From Sinonovacula constricta (Eukaryota; Mollusca; Bivalvia; Cardiida; Solecurtidae): a stretch of 64,000 nucleotides of DNA. Below the pieces are notes generated by a model. That model saw only the letters and a program-made list of their open reading frames with translations. It made no database searches and was not told where the DNA came from. The DNA lies in the NCBI GenBank assembly GCA_007844125.1, contig CM017567.1, positions 8,082,196-8,146,195 on the forward strand, given 5' to 3'. Made by a program: the position numbers and the translations under genes. This document shows, in pieces, positions 11,242 to 24,190 of this stretch. Positions within the stretch are counted from its first letter, which is position 1; each line of letters begins with the position of its first letter.

Positions 11242-14200
11242 CTGGAATACATTCGTCATTCTGATACTATATTTTCGCTTTTGTTAGTGATGATATATTA
11301 TATTATAGACAACATTATTGTTATCACCACTACGCACCACAAGACAGCTAGAATTTTACTTTTTCGCCTCAATGGGGTGACTAGTCAAAGCCTAAGTACA
11401 TAGATATCGGCGACCCGAGCCAGGGGCAAAAACGACTCGTTATAACAATCGTTTATTGAGGTAAGAGAAATCCCACGAATGTTCCAACACTGAACAAATA
11501 TTAGAAAATGGGAAAAGACAAAGAGTAATACAAGCAATGCCGTAGGCAATATAAATACGACTAGCACTTATACCCGTCTAACACTAAATGAACTGTTATT
11601 ATTTCAGCTTAATAATAGTGGACAATAACTCAATAACTGTATAAATAGGAAAAAAAGACAATGACCTCTAATAATTACAGGGTAAATAAAAATACTACAT
11701 CAAATTGAGAGAGATAAAAGCAAACATCTGCATCGGCAGTTAAAACTGATAAGAACAATACGTACAGGAGATAAAAGCCACGACAACCTTTAAAGTGGTA
11801 TCCGAAAGTTTGGACCAGCGTTTTCTCTCTCTAACAACCGATGTCTATTTTAAGCACTTATCACAATCATACTTATTTATATTTGGGAAAGAATGGATAT
11901 TTATTTCACGATTGCTACAGTATTCTCACTTGTCATTTTATTGACTTAAGTTTGGCTTTTTGCAGAAAGTATGCACCAATTTCTCCAAACCAGGTTTATT
12001 TGTATTTGATGAAAGCAAACTACAGACTACCACCTTTAAAGTTCCAAAAGAGAATTTGAAATAAAAAAAAATCTTGATGTAAAAGAATAATGCGCCAATA
12101 GTGTCATGCAATAAATATGCAGCACACGACACCATATTTCATCATTAAAATGTATATTTAAAATGACACACAAAAAAAACCATCGAATTTTGGAAAACTA
12201 TTCAAACCAACAAGACAAAATGTAGTATTGTGAAAAGATCATTGATAATGAAATCCAAATGTTTTGTTATAATAAGCCGATGATTTATCCGCCATTAGTA
12301 TAGTATGCAATAAAGGAAACAAAATCCTGAAGTTATCCTTACTGTGCAATATTACGTAAAGTGCATGGAGACTGCTCAAATTGTTTCACCTATGTAGGGT
12401 ACGACTGAAGAGATAAAGAGACTAAGTTCCAACAACGACCAAATTATGGCTTTAAGTCACTGTATTCCCGTAGTCTCAACGACCTGTCTGGTCATCGTGT
12501 AATTTAAAAGCGATGCAATTTGTTGACCGGGTTGTAAACATTAGTAATACATTTCCTGATAAATTTTGTGAAGAGGTTATCTAGACCCTTGATTTTGAAA
12601 ATCTTACATAAAACATTTCCATAAAATGCAGGATGGCTTATGTCTTGCTGCAATAGCGTTTTCATACTGCTACATAGCCACATATTATATGTTGTAGCTA
12701 TTAAATCATTGCGGTGGAAGTCTTTTGTAAAAGTTCCTTAATTTTGGAAATCAAAAGCCTTGCTGTAACAATGTTGATGTGATAAATTGGCTTCTAGCAC
12801 TGAGATCTTCTATTTTATTACAAACTTGTGCAAACCTCATGCGTTTGGATATATTAGTACCATAGAAGGTTGCTGGAAATATGAGTTTTTGTTACCAGTT
12901 GTGTATTGGTGTTGAATTAAAGTCGTTAACGAGATAATGACTTAATAATCATCAGGTCAGAACGGTCAACTAGTGCTAAGCACTATAACCGACATATTCC
13001 AAATCAAATCCTGCATGTTTTTAAAATGTTTTGACATCTGCTAATTGGCAGTGTTTCGCAAGTACAAGTGCACTTGAAGTAATCTATTTCGCTATAATAT
13101 AAGAGACGATACGTTCACACAATTCGTTTGATTTGTGTTTATTGCAAGTATTATGAGACCTTGTAATATGAATTTCTATTGCCAAACGCTTAGCAAAGTT
13201 AAGGCGTTGCTGGAGGATACACATATGGTCAAGAAACGTCTCGGACAAGTACCTCCTCCGAATCGTCGGCTTTTCACCATTTTGGTTTGAGTCCCGATCA
13301 GGGTGGCAAAGAACTTAATGTGAGGTATTCCGATTGCCATATCCATCAATATAGCCTACTACAAAATCTACTACAATCAATATCTAGCTGGATCTCATTC
13401 AATCTCAAACTTGCTTGTACATAAACGTACAATGTAGTTCTGACGACAAGACATTGGAGAGCTAAATTAAGCAATATAAAATCACAACTCACCTGATTTC
13501 CCTCTACTTGGAGCGAGAAAGACTTCAGAAATGAATTCTTTTCGTGTGGTCCACTGGGGTCACAATATGTTTTGGGTCCCCATGTTCCCCACAACCCCGT
13601 AGTGGAAGTGATGTCCCCACCAAACACACCGGTGTCCTTGTGGACACAGTGCAAGGAGATTGAGTTGAGTTCCGTGTCGTCTGCACCATGCTGATTTGCT
13701 TCAATCTGCCAAGAGATGAACTACTGTGGATACTAGTTGCAAGGAAACACCCACATTCTTGGATTTTTGTTCATTTCTTCTATTTGTTAGTATATCTCGT
13801 ACAGCTAATCATGAGCGTCAAGAATATTTTATCACAATGATTTTACTGGCGAAGTGTCGTAAACATTTCTCAGTACACGCAAATTATTTTGTCTTCTAGT
13901 TCATTTCAATACGATTGTTAAATATATTTTCCTTCGAATTAACCTGGCAAAAACATTGAACGGCCTACTGCAATCCAAGATAAGTTTTTTCACCCTACCA
14001 TTACATAATTATGTCTCCTGTGTATTTGCCTAATGACGATTCGGATAACTTTTCGAGGAGGGTGGCTTTTAATATTTCATCTAACAGATAACATACTTTC
14101 ACCTTTTTTCTCTAATTGAAGTAAATATTTCTTCAACAATTCAATATTTTGCGTAATTTTTAATAATAACAATAAAACCAAACCCCTGACCGGCATGCCA

Positions 14201-15670
14201 AATGGAGATAATATATAATTTATTATTTAACAAGTGTAAATATATAAGAAGTAGAACGTGTAGATTCCTTAACTGTAACTCTGCTGTCAAGTCTACTGTA
14301 TCTGTGGTGTTGATTTACAAAACAACAACATATTTTGTGTAATTTTCTGATATTATCCAAACCGTATGCATCAGTCTGTCAGACGACACTTCATATTAAA
14401 TTAGAGAGCATTCATACAAATACAATAACGCTCGTCGTTAAGGAGTTTTCTTTAAATCATGTTTCTTTATAAAAAATATTTATTTAATGTAGATGACTTC
14501 ACAACGTTCGCAAAAATGTTTTTGATTTGATACTTATAAGTGCTTCAAATAACTGGCCATGTACAATGCTGAATAAAACTTGATTTTAATTCTTCCCACG
14601 CCTTCTTATCTTTGGACTTAATGACAATATATATCTTTAGGTGTTTTTTCTTCTAAAAATCCTTATACTGCCAATTAATTATATCCTGACTTTATGCAAA
14701 CAATAAGCCGATCTCATGGTTAAAAAGACAACATGTTAAACGCGTTTTTAGAAAGAAAGCATCTATTTAAAACATGACACACTGTATATTCGGCATTCTC
14801 GAATACTTCGGGCAACTACCACTTTATCATTCGGGATCTCTAGTCATTATGGATCATGAGGGGCCAAACATGTATTGTCGTACTAATCGGCAATATAATG
14901 CAACATGTTTTGTTCAAAGTACACATCCCATGGTTGTAAAGGCTTGAAACTGGTCTTTAGAGTCCTACTCCCACAAAGATAACACCATGCTTAACTTTAC
15001 ATAAAAAACATTACTCTATTTTAAGTGGAGCTTAAAATTGGTATTAAATACATATATAATAACTTCATGAAAACATTACTCTGTTTTAAGTGGAGCTTAA
15101 AAATAGTATTAAATACTTATAAAATAACTTCACGAAAGCTTTATTCTATTTTAAGTAGAGCTTAAAATTAGTATTAAATACATACATGTATATAATAACT
15201 TCATGAAAGCATTATTCTATTTTAAGTAGAGCTTAAAATTAGTATTTTAAACATATATAATAACTTCATGAAAGCATTATTATATTTTAAGTGGAGCTTA
15301 AAATTAGCTTATAAATACATTTATTGAATAAATAAAATATTTCTACCCGCTACTATAAAAATGAAAAAACTAGTTAGAATATTCTTCAGTTAACCATCGA
15401 TGTAGGTTTGGCCGAAAAAGGATTTGAGCAGTAATTGAACCAATAAGACAGCGAAATAATTATAAGTTCAGTTATAATATAAGGCCAGTTTCCGCGTACC
15501 TGCATCGAGTAACCATTTGCATAGCTTCCAAGTGCACAGAATTGCGGGGATCCCCACGCTCCCCATCCCATTCCATTGGTCACCGAGATCTCCTTGACTA
15601 CCTGGCGTGGGACATCAGTGAGGAAACCATGGGCAATGGCCACGTTAAGCAGCAGCGCAAGTATCATCAT
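10996..15670 (-). CDS. VMO1: Vitelline membrane outer layer protein 1-like, secreted, 3 exons, 209 aa
   Basis: Join 15670-15500, 13705-13493, 11241-10996: 630 nt, phase 0 at both junctions. The product starts with a hydrophobic signal peptide (MMILALLLNVAIAHG, cleavage near 13-15). It carries the three-fold VMO1 pattern of W-x-x-W followed by a (G)DDT-x-x-N motif: GMGWGAWGSPQFC, GADDTELNSISLHC (64 on), GLWGTWGPKTYC, GGDDTAANFIKFKC (130 on), GGDDTALNNIIFYC (193 on). Length matches vertebrate VMO1 (about 200 aa), a beta-prism protein of the egg outer envelope. Its role in molluscs is inferred only from family membership. An ATG 90 nt upstream (15760) is in frame but would put 30 hydrophilic residues before the signal peptide, so I chose 15670. 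Confidence 0.9.
13250..13330 (+). mobile_element. SINE remnant in VMO1 intron 2
   Basis: B-box-like 'ggtttgagtcccgatcaggg' followed by sequence resembling the SINE at 1831. The A-box half is poorly preserved. Confidence 0.35.
13493..13705 (-). CDS. VMO1: VMO1-like exon 2 (aa 58-128)
   Basis: Starts IEANQHGADDTELNSISLHC and ends SFSLQVEGNQ. Acceptor TTGGCAG; donor GTGAGT. Confidence 0.9.
15001..15312. repeat. ~60-66-bp tandem repeat, 5 copies, in VMO1 intron 1
   Basis: Five diverged copies of a unit containing 'ctattttaagtggagctta' and 'ataacttcatgaaagcatta'. AT-rich and non-coding. Confidence 0.85.
15500..15670 (-). CDS. VMO1: VMO1-like exon 1 (aa 1-57)
   Basis: Signal peptide and first repeat strand set (VTNGMGWGAWGSPQFC), ending GYSMQ. 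Donor GTACGC at 15499/15498. Confidence 0.88.
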
Positions 15671-16216
15671 CTTCACAGGTCTGATTTCACAACTCTCGTC
15701 AACCGAACTGCTGCAATCATCAATGTGCCAACGCTTTAAAATGTCTCGCTTATGTGGCATTATCAGTCACCTAGAGGGTCATGGGTTGTCAGAGGTACAG
15801 TGTACTTTCAACTCACGTAGAAACAGTTAGCGCAAGTGAACTCGATTGTAAATACATAAGTACAAGTGAGTGAAAATGCGTGCATAGTTTTAAGTTTTTT
15901 TCTGTCGTATGCGTCGGTTTAAGTATTTTACATAGGTTTGATAAACAAATGGATGTTAACTTATATTTTTCTGCACTATTTGATTATATTTCGATTGTGA
16001 ATTTGTGTATACAAGTATATTCGAGCACAATGTGTTTTGTTAAAACCTATCTATGTATAATCGATTGGGAAACAAACATCTCATTTTATCGTTGATATAA
16101 TTGAAGGTAACTTATTCTAAGGTTTGAAAGATGGAACAGACAGATTTGGAGCCGTATAACTTAGAAAGACTATATCTCTCCTTGCATGTAATCTATGTTG
16201 TTATTTAATTTATCAT

Positions 16217-16760
16217 ATAAGGATTGTAACGTATAATTCCTTTGATGGAATTGGACTTTGGTTTCTCAATTCCATCTTCAAATGAACAGGATACTACAAT
16301 CATTAAATGTTCTCTGGTCATTTTTTTCTTGAGTCAACAAGTTCTTCTGATCGAAATAGTACCCCCCTTTCTTTAAAACATGATGTTGGCATTATTTGTC
16401 AATGACGTCACTACTTTCGTCATAGCTTATCAAAGAAAACGTCAGCGCTTGGACATTTATTATTGAAATTGATCGGTTTTCTTTATTGCTTGGATATGAG
16501 AAATCTATCAGGAAGTGCGAGGTTAAAGCTCAGTAAAACTAGTTCAAGCACCAAGTCGGCCCATGGCATATTGCCGACTGACCGTTCCAATGCGGTAACT
16601 GTCGGGTTTGCTATTTTTTGTTAAATGACACATCACAGATTTGATATTACTTTTACGTTTGGCTTGCATGTGAATACCTTTGTCCTGTAACTTTTCTAAT
16701 GTTGGTATATGTTGCAATGCTCATAGGACTTCGTCATATATTCCTATTTATAATAGTATT
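16217..16760 (+). repeat. Dispersed ~540-bp repeat, copy A
   Basis: Aligns by eye along its whole length with 25738-26283. Shared blocks include 'ggactttggtt', 'caatgacgtcactactttcg', 'cttatcaaagaaaa', 'aagtgcgaggtta', 'gcggtaactgtc', and 'ggtatatgttgcaat'. No open frame of note. Identity of the element is unknown. Confidence 0.85.
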
Positions 16761-17039
16761 AACAATACTCGTGAGCAACAAAAAGGTCATCCAAGTAACT
16801 ATGGGCCAAATTGGTCCTAACTTAGATATGACACACCATTAAATGATGAACTCTTTTTTTCCAACTGGTCACAAAGAAAGATGTTTAAAATGATCTATGT
16901 CGATGTGTGTTCTAGAATCCAGGTTGAGTAAAAATATAATTTATTTTTAAGTGGTTTGTTACTGATGTTTTTTAAACATTAAGATAAGCCGTTTGACCAT
17001 ACCGAGCAGGCATAATCATAGGGACATGGAACCAGAGAT

Positions 17040-17530
17040 ATGCTTAAAAGTTTCTAGTATATTTTGAAAGATAGTCTCCTTTATGATAAAGAAATTGTAA
17101 ACGTGATTTGGCCTTCGTAAGAACAGCGTCGGTCATCGAGGCAAATGATAACTGCTGATCTAAGGTGGCCCCAAGATATTTAACTGACTTGGTGGACTAA
17201 ACAATATGCCATTACAAATAGTATCAAGACTGGAATTGGACTTTTATTTGTGGTTTGTGTCATAGGCGTTGGACTCGTACCTAGATGTAGCGATAACCTG
17301 TTATAAATTAACCAACTAAATCTTCAGTCAAAGCTTGTACAACTTAAGAGAAACACGTGAGTGTCACTAAAATAGATAAGTCATCAGTATAAAGTAACAT
17401 TTTGTTTTTCACCTCGGCTGACATATCATTAATATATATAAAGATTAGAGGTGGATCAAGAACAGAGCCTTGGAGTACACCACAGGCGACAGTAGCAGTA
17501 GATAAAAGTGTTCCAGAGATGTCTGTCTGA
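17040..17530 (-). mobile_element. Fossil non-LTR retrotransposon, reverse transcriptase fragment
   Basis: The minus strand reads GVLQGSVLDPPLIFIYINDM, then LLYTDDLSI (the catalytic YADD motif, here YTDD) and further on VKYLGATLDQQLSF, in the order expected of RT fingers/palm and C-terminal part. Frames shift between blocks and the ends are missing. Confidence 0.85.
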
Positions 17531-18395
17531 AGATATAATAAGCGAATAGTAATTCTACATTGTTGTAGCTTTCTTAATAAAAGTAATTTTATCTTGACAT
17601 TATGTACACATCATCTCGGAAAATGAAAAACTTAAACGTTAAAATCTGAAAAAAAATCTAATGTAGGGGTAAAATGTTTAATCTATATAGCAGTGTCTTC
17701 CCCTTATGGATATCATGAACAATATGCAATACATTTTTAATCATGAGGCGTACGTACACACAGAGATCATTCTGACTAAATTTGGTGTCTTTATATTGAT
17801 CCAAAGCTAACTCCTTGTCTACATACGACATGGATGCCAAAGTTATAATCAGGAATGTATCCCTGGAGGGAGTTGGATGCATCCCCCACCAACCAGGTAA
17901 AGAGAAGCATTGTGAATACACATACATGTAACCTTAAAAATAAAATAAAGTAAATTTTGACCATTGACTGCTTAGGTCAAAGTTAGGGTTCCTAATTGTG
18001 TATGTATATCCAATATTTACTGCGATAAAGTTGACTTGATCTTGATTCCTACCCCCACCACCAAAATATCCTTGATCCACCCCAGGTTATAATCAGTTAA
18101 TTTTGTGTATGTTTAATAAAACAGTACTGTACACATCAGTGTACAGAGAAAGATACCAATATACTTACTATTATTCAATACATATTAGACACGTGTGTTC
18201 GTAATTGTTAAGAACTGATTTTATAAATTAATATATAAAAAAGGACAGCTGAGTCAATATAATGCTGACAAATGATGCTGAAACTTATTGAGATATCTAT
18301 TCTAGGCATCTGCATAGGTCATATAAAATGAAAATGTCACTTTTACTAAAACGATTTCAACATTACAATGGTTTCAGACAAGAATATGTCATAGA
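17531..18395. other. Intergenic, nothing recognised
   Basis: AT-rich. An 89-codon open frame at 17658-17927 (minus) has no recognisable content. Confidence 0.4.
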
Positions 18396-18690
18396 ATGTT
18401 AGAAACGAATTATATTTTAGGAAAAATGAATATAAAAATAACGGTCTTTGCTCCTACTAACCAGGAAAAGGAAACAATACTACGCCTTTTCTATAATTGT
18501 GCGATGATTGAACACTTTTGGATGGAACTTACTAATATAATTAATACGCAATCCACAACTGTAACATTAAATTTAAGGAAATCAGACATAATATTCGGAA
18601 ATAACTGTTATGGCAAAATATTTAATATTATTACGTGTATCACTAGCTGTATGCCCATAACTATTTGCTTATTTAATAATTAACTATAGT
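18396..18690 (+). mobile_element. LINE-derived fragment (region C-terminal to RT)
   Basis: Open frame with NQEKETILRLFYNCAMIEHF, resembling the zinc-binding segment that follows RT in many non-LTR elements (C-x2-C ... H-x-x-x-x-C), but the first cysteines are replaced. Fossil fragment. Confidence 0.55.
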
Positions 18691-19924
18691 TTTAACAACA
18701 CTGTATTCAATACATTTATGTTTGAACAGAGGCCATACGTTCCAATGAATCTTCATTGCTCAGAAAACTCTTTATACAGAATATTTTTGTAGTCGACTTT
18801 TTACACTGACAATCAGAAAATACAAAACCTTGAGGTATGTCTTGTGTCCTAAAACGATTACTGTACGTTGTCGCGTGCTTGATTAAGGTAGCCTTGGTTA
18901 CTGTTATGGCGTGGACATGATGTAACCGGTGGGAGGTCAGGTGGGTAAGGGGTGCAATATGACATGCACATCACTTTGATTGGTTAGCAATACGAGCCTA
19001 ACAGCTGATCTCTGTACGGAGCACTTGAAAATGGCAGTTTTCTTGCCCATAGCCATACTGTGCGGTTTACATAACAATTTCAAGACACCAAAAGACTTGT
19101 AGGCTACACATATGTATAAAAGTTTTTGCTGACAGACAACGTGTTTTGGATAGCAAACGAACCGCATGGCTCTCTTATAATACGACAATGGATTTATTTT
19201 CTCATCTTCGAATGACGTAAGATAAAGAAATTCTGTTGTCAATTAAGTGAGTTTTCAGATTAAACTAAATAAAATGGTGTGTTTCTTACTAAGTTGAACA
19301 GAAGAATCTTGCTTAAGTGATAATAATTAAGTGATTATGCATAGACTGTCTGTCTATGACAATTAAATTGTTAACTGCGTGCATTAAAGTATTATTAGAA
19401 TACAAACAGTTTATTTTACATATTGTATCTTTGGTTTTGTGTAAAATTCAACAAAGCGTGTTTATTTCGCTTGAAATATTTCGAGCCTCGAAAGTTGCGT
19501 GTAAAATGGTTCAAAATGGAAATCAGGAAATGCCTGTTTTTATCACTTTTGTCTAGTAGCTATGCAAACACACACATACAAACAAAACCATTCTTCTCCT
19601 ACGTATACATAAACGTCAATATCGATTTTAGCATTGTATCGCTATACAAGTAACAGTCTAAGGCACATTGCACAGTCTTAATCGCTATTTAATCGACAGA
19701 ATGTCGCATGCATCCGGTAAACTAAAGATGCATTTTTGCTCTGTTACTTTTCGTTTAAATTCCTCGGTATATGCCTTAAGTATTTTACTTTCAAAGCATG
19801 CAGTTCCTCCAAAGAAAGCAACCGAATACGGAAAGCGGAAATGAGAACATGTCACGTATAGCCTCGTTTTCGATTTGTCGTGTCACGTGATACCTAAAAT
19901 CGCCAATTGGGAAAGTGGTCTGTC
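18691..19924. other. Intergenic, nothing firm
   Basis: AT-rich unique sequence with short open frames that show no domains. Confidence 0.4.
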
Positions 19925-20345
19925 TATAAGTGTTTTGCTTTCGCATTGTAATGTTGACATTAAAGTTTGTAAGTTTTGGGTGAGACACGATAAGGTGTTG
20001 TCATCTGCATAATTATAGAGAGTACATTTGTTAATGAAATAGAAGATGTCATTTATGAAATCATTAAGCAATAATAGCCCAAGAGAGGAACCCTCTGGAA
20101 TATCTTTGGTACCTTCAGCCAAGCTACTGACCGTTTCACCGATTTTTATTTGTTGCTTTCTTTGGAATGAATAGCTTCATAAGAGTTTCACCGCGTTCTT
20201 TGACAGCCCGTATGCAGAAAGTTTATATAAAAGAATTTCAAACAATAAAAGAAAGCCTTCAACAGATCCATAAGTATAGCTGCAACATAGTTGGTTTTGT
20301 CTAGCACACATTTCCAGTCCTCCAACGGTCTAAGTGAGGTTACAA
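19925..20345 (-). mobile_element. Fossil non-LTR retrotransposon, second RT fragment
   Basis: The minus strand reads SLRPLEDWKCVLDKTNYVAA, ILMDLLKAF, then after a frame change EGSSLGLLLLNDFINDIFYF and YNYADDNTL. The YADD core is intact but the frame is broken. The sequence differs from the fragment at 17040-17530, so a separate family or copy. Confidence 0.85.
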
Positions 20346-20632
20346 CATGAACCCGCACAACCAACTTTATGATTACAGTTTAGCACCAATTTACTAGTAT
20401 GAGGTAGGCGCAAAGTGACCGACTTAACGAACATTGGCTATTGTTATGGCGAAAGAATGTATGGTATTCGAAAACGTTACTTCTAGGGGTGATATTTTAC
20501 AAATAAAATTATACATTTGGAAGATATTATGAGTTGCTAAAAATATAGAAATAAAAAAAACTTTGATAAAGAGAAGTACGACGTTGTTTAATATAAAATG
20601 TTTAAATAGTTTGGGTTACTTTTCTTTGGTTT

Positions 20633-20744
<112 letters not shown>

Positions 20745-21119
20745 TGCATTTCAAAGGAAACTTATAATTACCTTACAAACATATTTTGTAACGAATTTTT
20801 CGCTTGGCTGATTGTAAAACCTCGGTGCTTAAAATAGTGGGTGTCCTTCAGTTTCTTAACTTGCAACCAATAGGCGTTACTTTTGCTTCAAAAATAAAAC
20901 TGAAGAGCACTCTTGTCTTTCATATCTTGGCGTGTCCGTGAACAGAAAGAAAAACATTTAAAGTACGATAGATAACCACTTAGTACTTAGATTGTGCGCG
21001 AACATAATGCCCGTGCACCGCATAACAACAAAATAGCATGTAACAAAACTACAACAAACAGCAACAAACAAATAAGGTAGTACTAAATGCTACAATGTAT
21101 CACTTGCTCTGCATTAGCT

Positions 21120-21500
21120 TTTTCTAGTATCTCCTTATCTCGGCCCCTGGTTCAGCATTACTTCATTAATGGGTAACCAAAGGAGTGTTATGCCACAGCA
21201 GGTGACCAGAGAAGTGTTTTATTTCCCAGATGACCATAAGCTGTATCTCTGATACCATGGGTTCAATCTCACGGTGCTACAAACCCTAGTTCGTCACGAA
21301 CAGATTGTAAACAGTCATAGGTAATCAGACAAAAGAGTAGTAGAATTACAGTCTCGGTGTCTGGATAATATGGCCGTGAGCTCCTGCCAGGTGTTCGTGG
21401 CATCTAATTAACATAGAAGGCGGGACTATATCTGCTACAAAGGTGAAGAGAGGGGTTCAATCCTAGGTCGCCACACTCAAAAGGTGTGAACAGTTTAAGA
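21120..21500 (+). mobile_element. Possible SINE remnants
   Basis: B-box-like 'gggttcaatctcacgg' (near 21259) and 'gggttcaatcctaggtcgcc' (near 21453). A boxes are not convincing. Confidence 0.3.
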
Positions 21501-23320
21501 AGATAACAAATAGCGGTAAAAATAATTACGTGAATATGAAGTTGGTTCAATTGCTGATTAACTGGTTAAAGGCTTCCGTCAGGTCCAGCTCCAGGTCACT
21601 ACATGTATAAAAATGTTGCAAAAACGAGTAGCTATGCTCAAATCATGGTCAGGATGGACTATGCCTGCCACTTGTACCTTGTAACCCAGTGCATCCTGCC
21701 TTATCATGAAGAGAAAGGACACGGTAAAAAACACGCTGCCGTTAGGCATATCTCTTTAGACGAAATGCTTCAGGTGTAAACCTGGATGGAATTTCATGAA
21801 GAGTTGTCCCATAGGTAGATAGGGTTTGCAAGCAAGCTCGCTCTGGCAACTCATGCAATGGCAACTGATTCTAAACTGTATTTGCCTGTCGCTCTAGATA
21901 TCAGATTTGGTTCATTTTATGATTTTTTTTTATGATTTTAAAATTTTTTGTTCGTCCAAATTGTGATCGTTCAATCTTAATGCATTATTTGGTTCGAAGT
22001 CTGGTTATTACTAATCTCAACAATGAAAAATATTTTTGTCTCGTTCCCTTTAAATGGAGGCTATCACTAAACTTAGATTTGAAAGTATTAACTATGCAAA
22101 TAAGACTGACAGACTGTCAGTATATGAAATAAATAAAATAATAATAAATGAATCAGTAATGAAGATGTGACACTATCTGGGCGAAACCAGTTTCTGATTT
22201 CAGTTAATTATCTCAGTTGTTGAACACATTATGGAACCCCAGGAATGCCAGTTCTTCGTAAATCAGTTATTACGCTATCAATTGTTTTTAACAAGCAACA
22301 TTTTTACTTTAAGTGCAAACTTTAATTTTGTGAAGCATATATAAGATAATTTGCTATTAAATCTTATTTTCACTTGTGTCAACACATGTACACTATGACT
22401 TCACCTAATTTGGTGAGTATATTTAGGTTAGCCTTTGAGTAATTAACCGCTCATATTTTACTTTGTAGAACATGCATTTGAGAATCATAAATCATATTCA
22501 GTACAAAATATAATTAGACAACATTTTTATAAATCATACATTAACTGTTAATGTTTGCAAATATGCCTTAAACCATAAGTGACTAAAATCACCTGTGATG
22601 TTTATACGTTTCATTATAATTAAAATGCCTTCAAGGTATCTGTACTCTGAAAAATCATAGACAGAAAATTCTTTGATTATAACCTCACACGGAAATTTAA
22701 TTAAATTAATGTGTTTATCCAAGTCTACCCTTTAACTTTCAATTGTATCTGCTCCAAACGAATGTTTTACTTTAAGCTTGAATAAAGCCATTGCATTTTA
22801 TTAATCAAATAAAGAACAACAGATGTGTTCTCACGCTGAGCCCACATATTAAATATAGTAAGTTAATATACCATTAACTGAAAAGATAAAATATTAGACA
22901 CCAGAAGAAAAGTACTATGATTTATCACGTCAACGTGGTCTTATATATTTTTTATTCATCACTTTGCTTTAATTCACTTGATTACAATGAAAGACATTCA
23001 AGCATTTTAAAATAAAAGAAAGTATTGTTGTTGTTTTTTCTAAGGAGACATTTTAAAGCTCTGTATAACCAATATGTTTAATGCAATTAAATAATGTTAA
23101 ATAATAAATAACTGATAATAAGTAAATAATAAGTCTAATAATTATGAATATATTGCTTAAGCTGTAGCATTAAAAGAAACATCTAAGACTTAGTTTAAAT
23201 GAAGTTTTGATTTTAAACATCTGTTTATTGAAGTCACTTTTTAGTAAATACTTGTTATAATTATAATGATTTATCCTGAGAAGAGAATATCATGAATTAA
23301 TTATCATAAGAAGTAAATGG
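21501..23320. other. Intergenic, nothing recognised
   Basis: Very AT-rich from about 21900. No gene or repeat identified. Confidence 0.4.
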
Positions 23321-23329
23321 CACTTGTCA

Positions 23330-24190
23330 ACAACAGTTATTTATTTTATTTTATAAGTCTTAGCCATAAAAATATAGCAATTAAAAAACAACAACATTTT
23401 ACCTCTTAATAAAGATTCATCAATAATTTTGAGGGCTAATTTGCATACTTATTTATTTCAAATCTTGTCTTATTAATAGTCTTCAATAAAGCCAGTCTAA
23501 AACTGATTTTACCAGTAAGTTTTAAGCAATATGGTACAATATATCTGTGTACAAGCAGGTGTCTTATCACATACACATACTAAACTCAATGATAGACTTT
23601 CATGGAAAAGGGAGGTGTCTATTTAACTTTTAAAACTGTCCAGTTTTATAAATATGGTTTTAAATAAAAAGGACTAGAATAAACTTTTTGAAATTAAAGT
23701 CTATTTTTAGATTCTCATTTAGCTCTATGAATGTTCATGTTGGCTAATTTGCATATTTAATTGATTAAAATCTAAGTTGAGTAATGGCCTCAACTTAAGG
23801 AATGATATACAATATTCTGCAATGTTACGGCTAGCTAGCTATAAGCAGACTTCTAGCCAAATTATGCATCAAGATTTAATGAGCAGAATTGAACGAAAAT
23901 TAATAAAATTATTACAATAAATGATAAAACTCACAAAATCATATGACACTTAGACAAACATGGGCTGGACTAGTAGGGGTATGTTTATAACTATAGAAAC
24001 TGTTGGGTTTTATTGAATATTGCTTTAAAATAAAAAAAGATTCTAATTATCTTTTCAAAAATAAAGTCATTTAAGATTCTCATAATCATTTATCAATATT
24101 CATAAGTGTTAATTTGCATAATTGAAACATACCCGTAATGGCCATTCGATAACCTTTAATTAAGTACCAGTTTTATACTTCTATCAACAT
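23330..24190. repeat. Three diverged tandem copies, ~310-365 bp
   Basis: Each copy ends with 'gctaatttgcata' or a close variant, preceded by similar 'aataaagtc...agattctcat' sequence. The octamer ATTTGCAT occurs at 23439, 23747 and 24112. Old, degraded triplication. Confidence 0.5.

Noticed and set aside
11098..11403. Plus-strand 101-codon frame
   Set aside because: Antisense of VMO1 exon 3.
15542..15830. Plus-strand frames of 65 and 84 codons
   Set aside because: Antisense of VMO1 exon 1.
17658..17927. 89-codon minus-strand frame as a gene
   Set aside because: No domain, signal or splice context. Length is unremarkable for AT-rich DNA.
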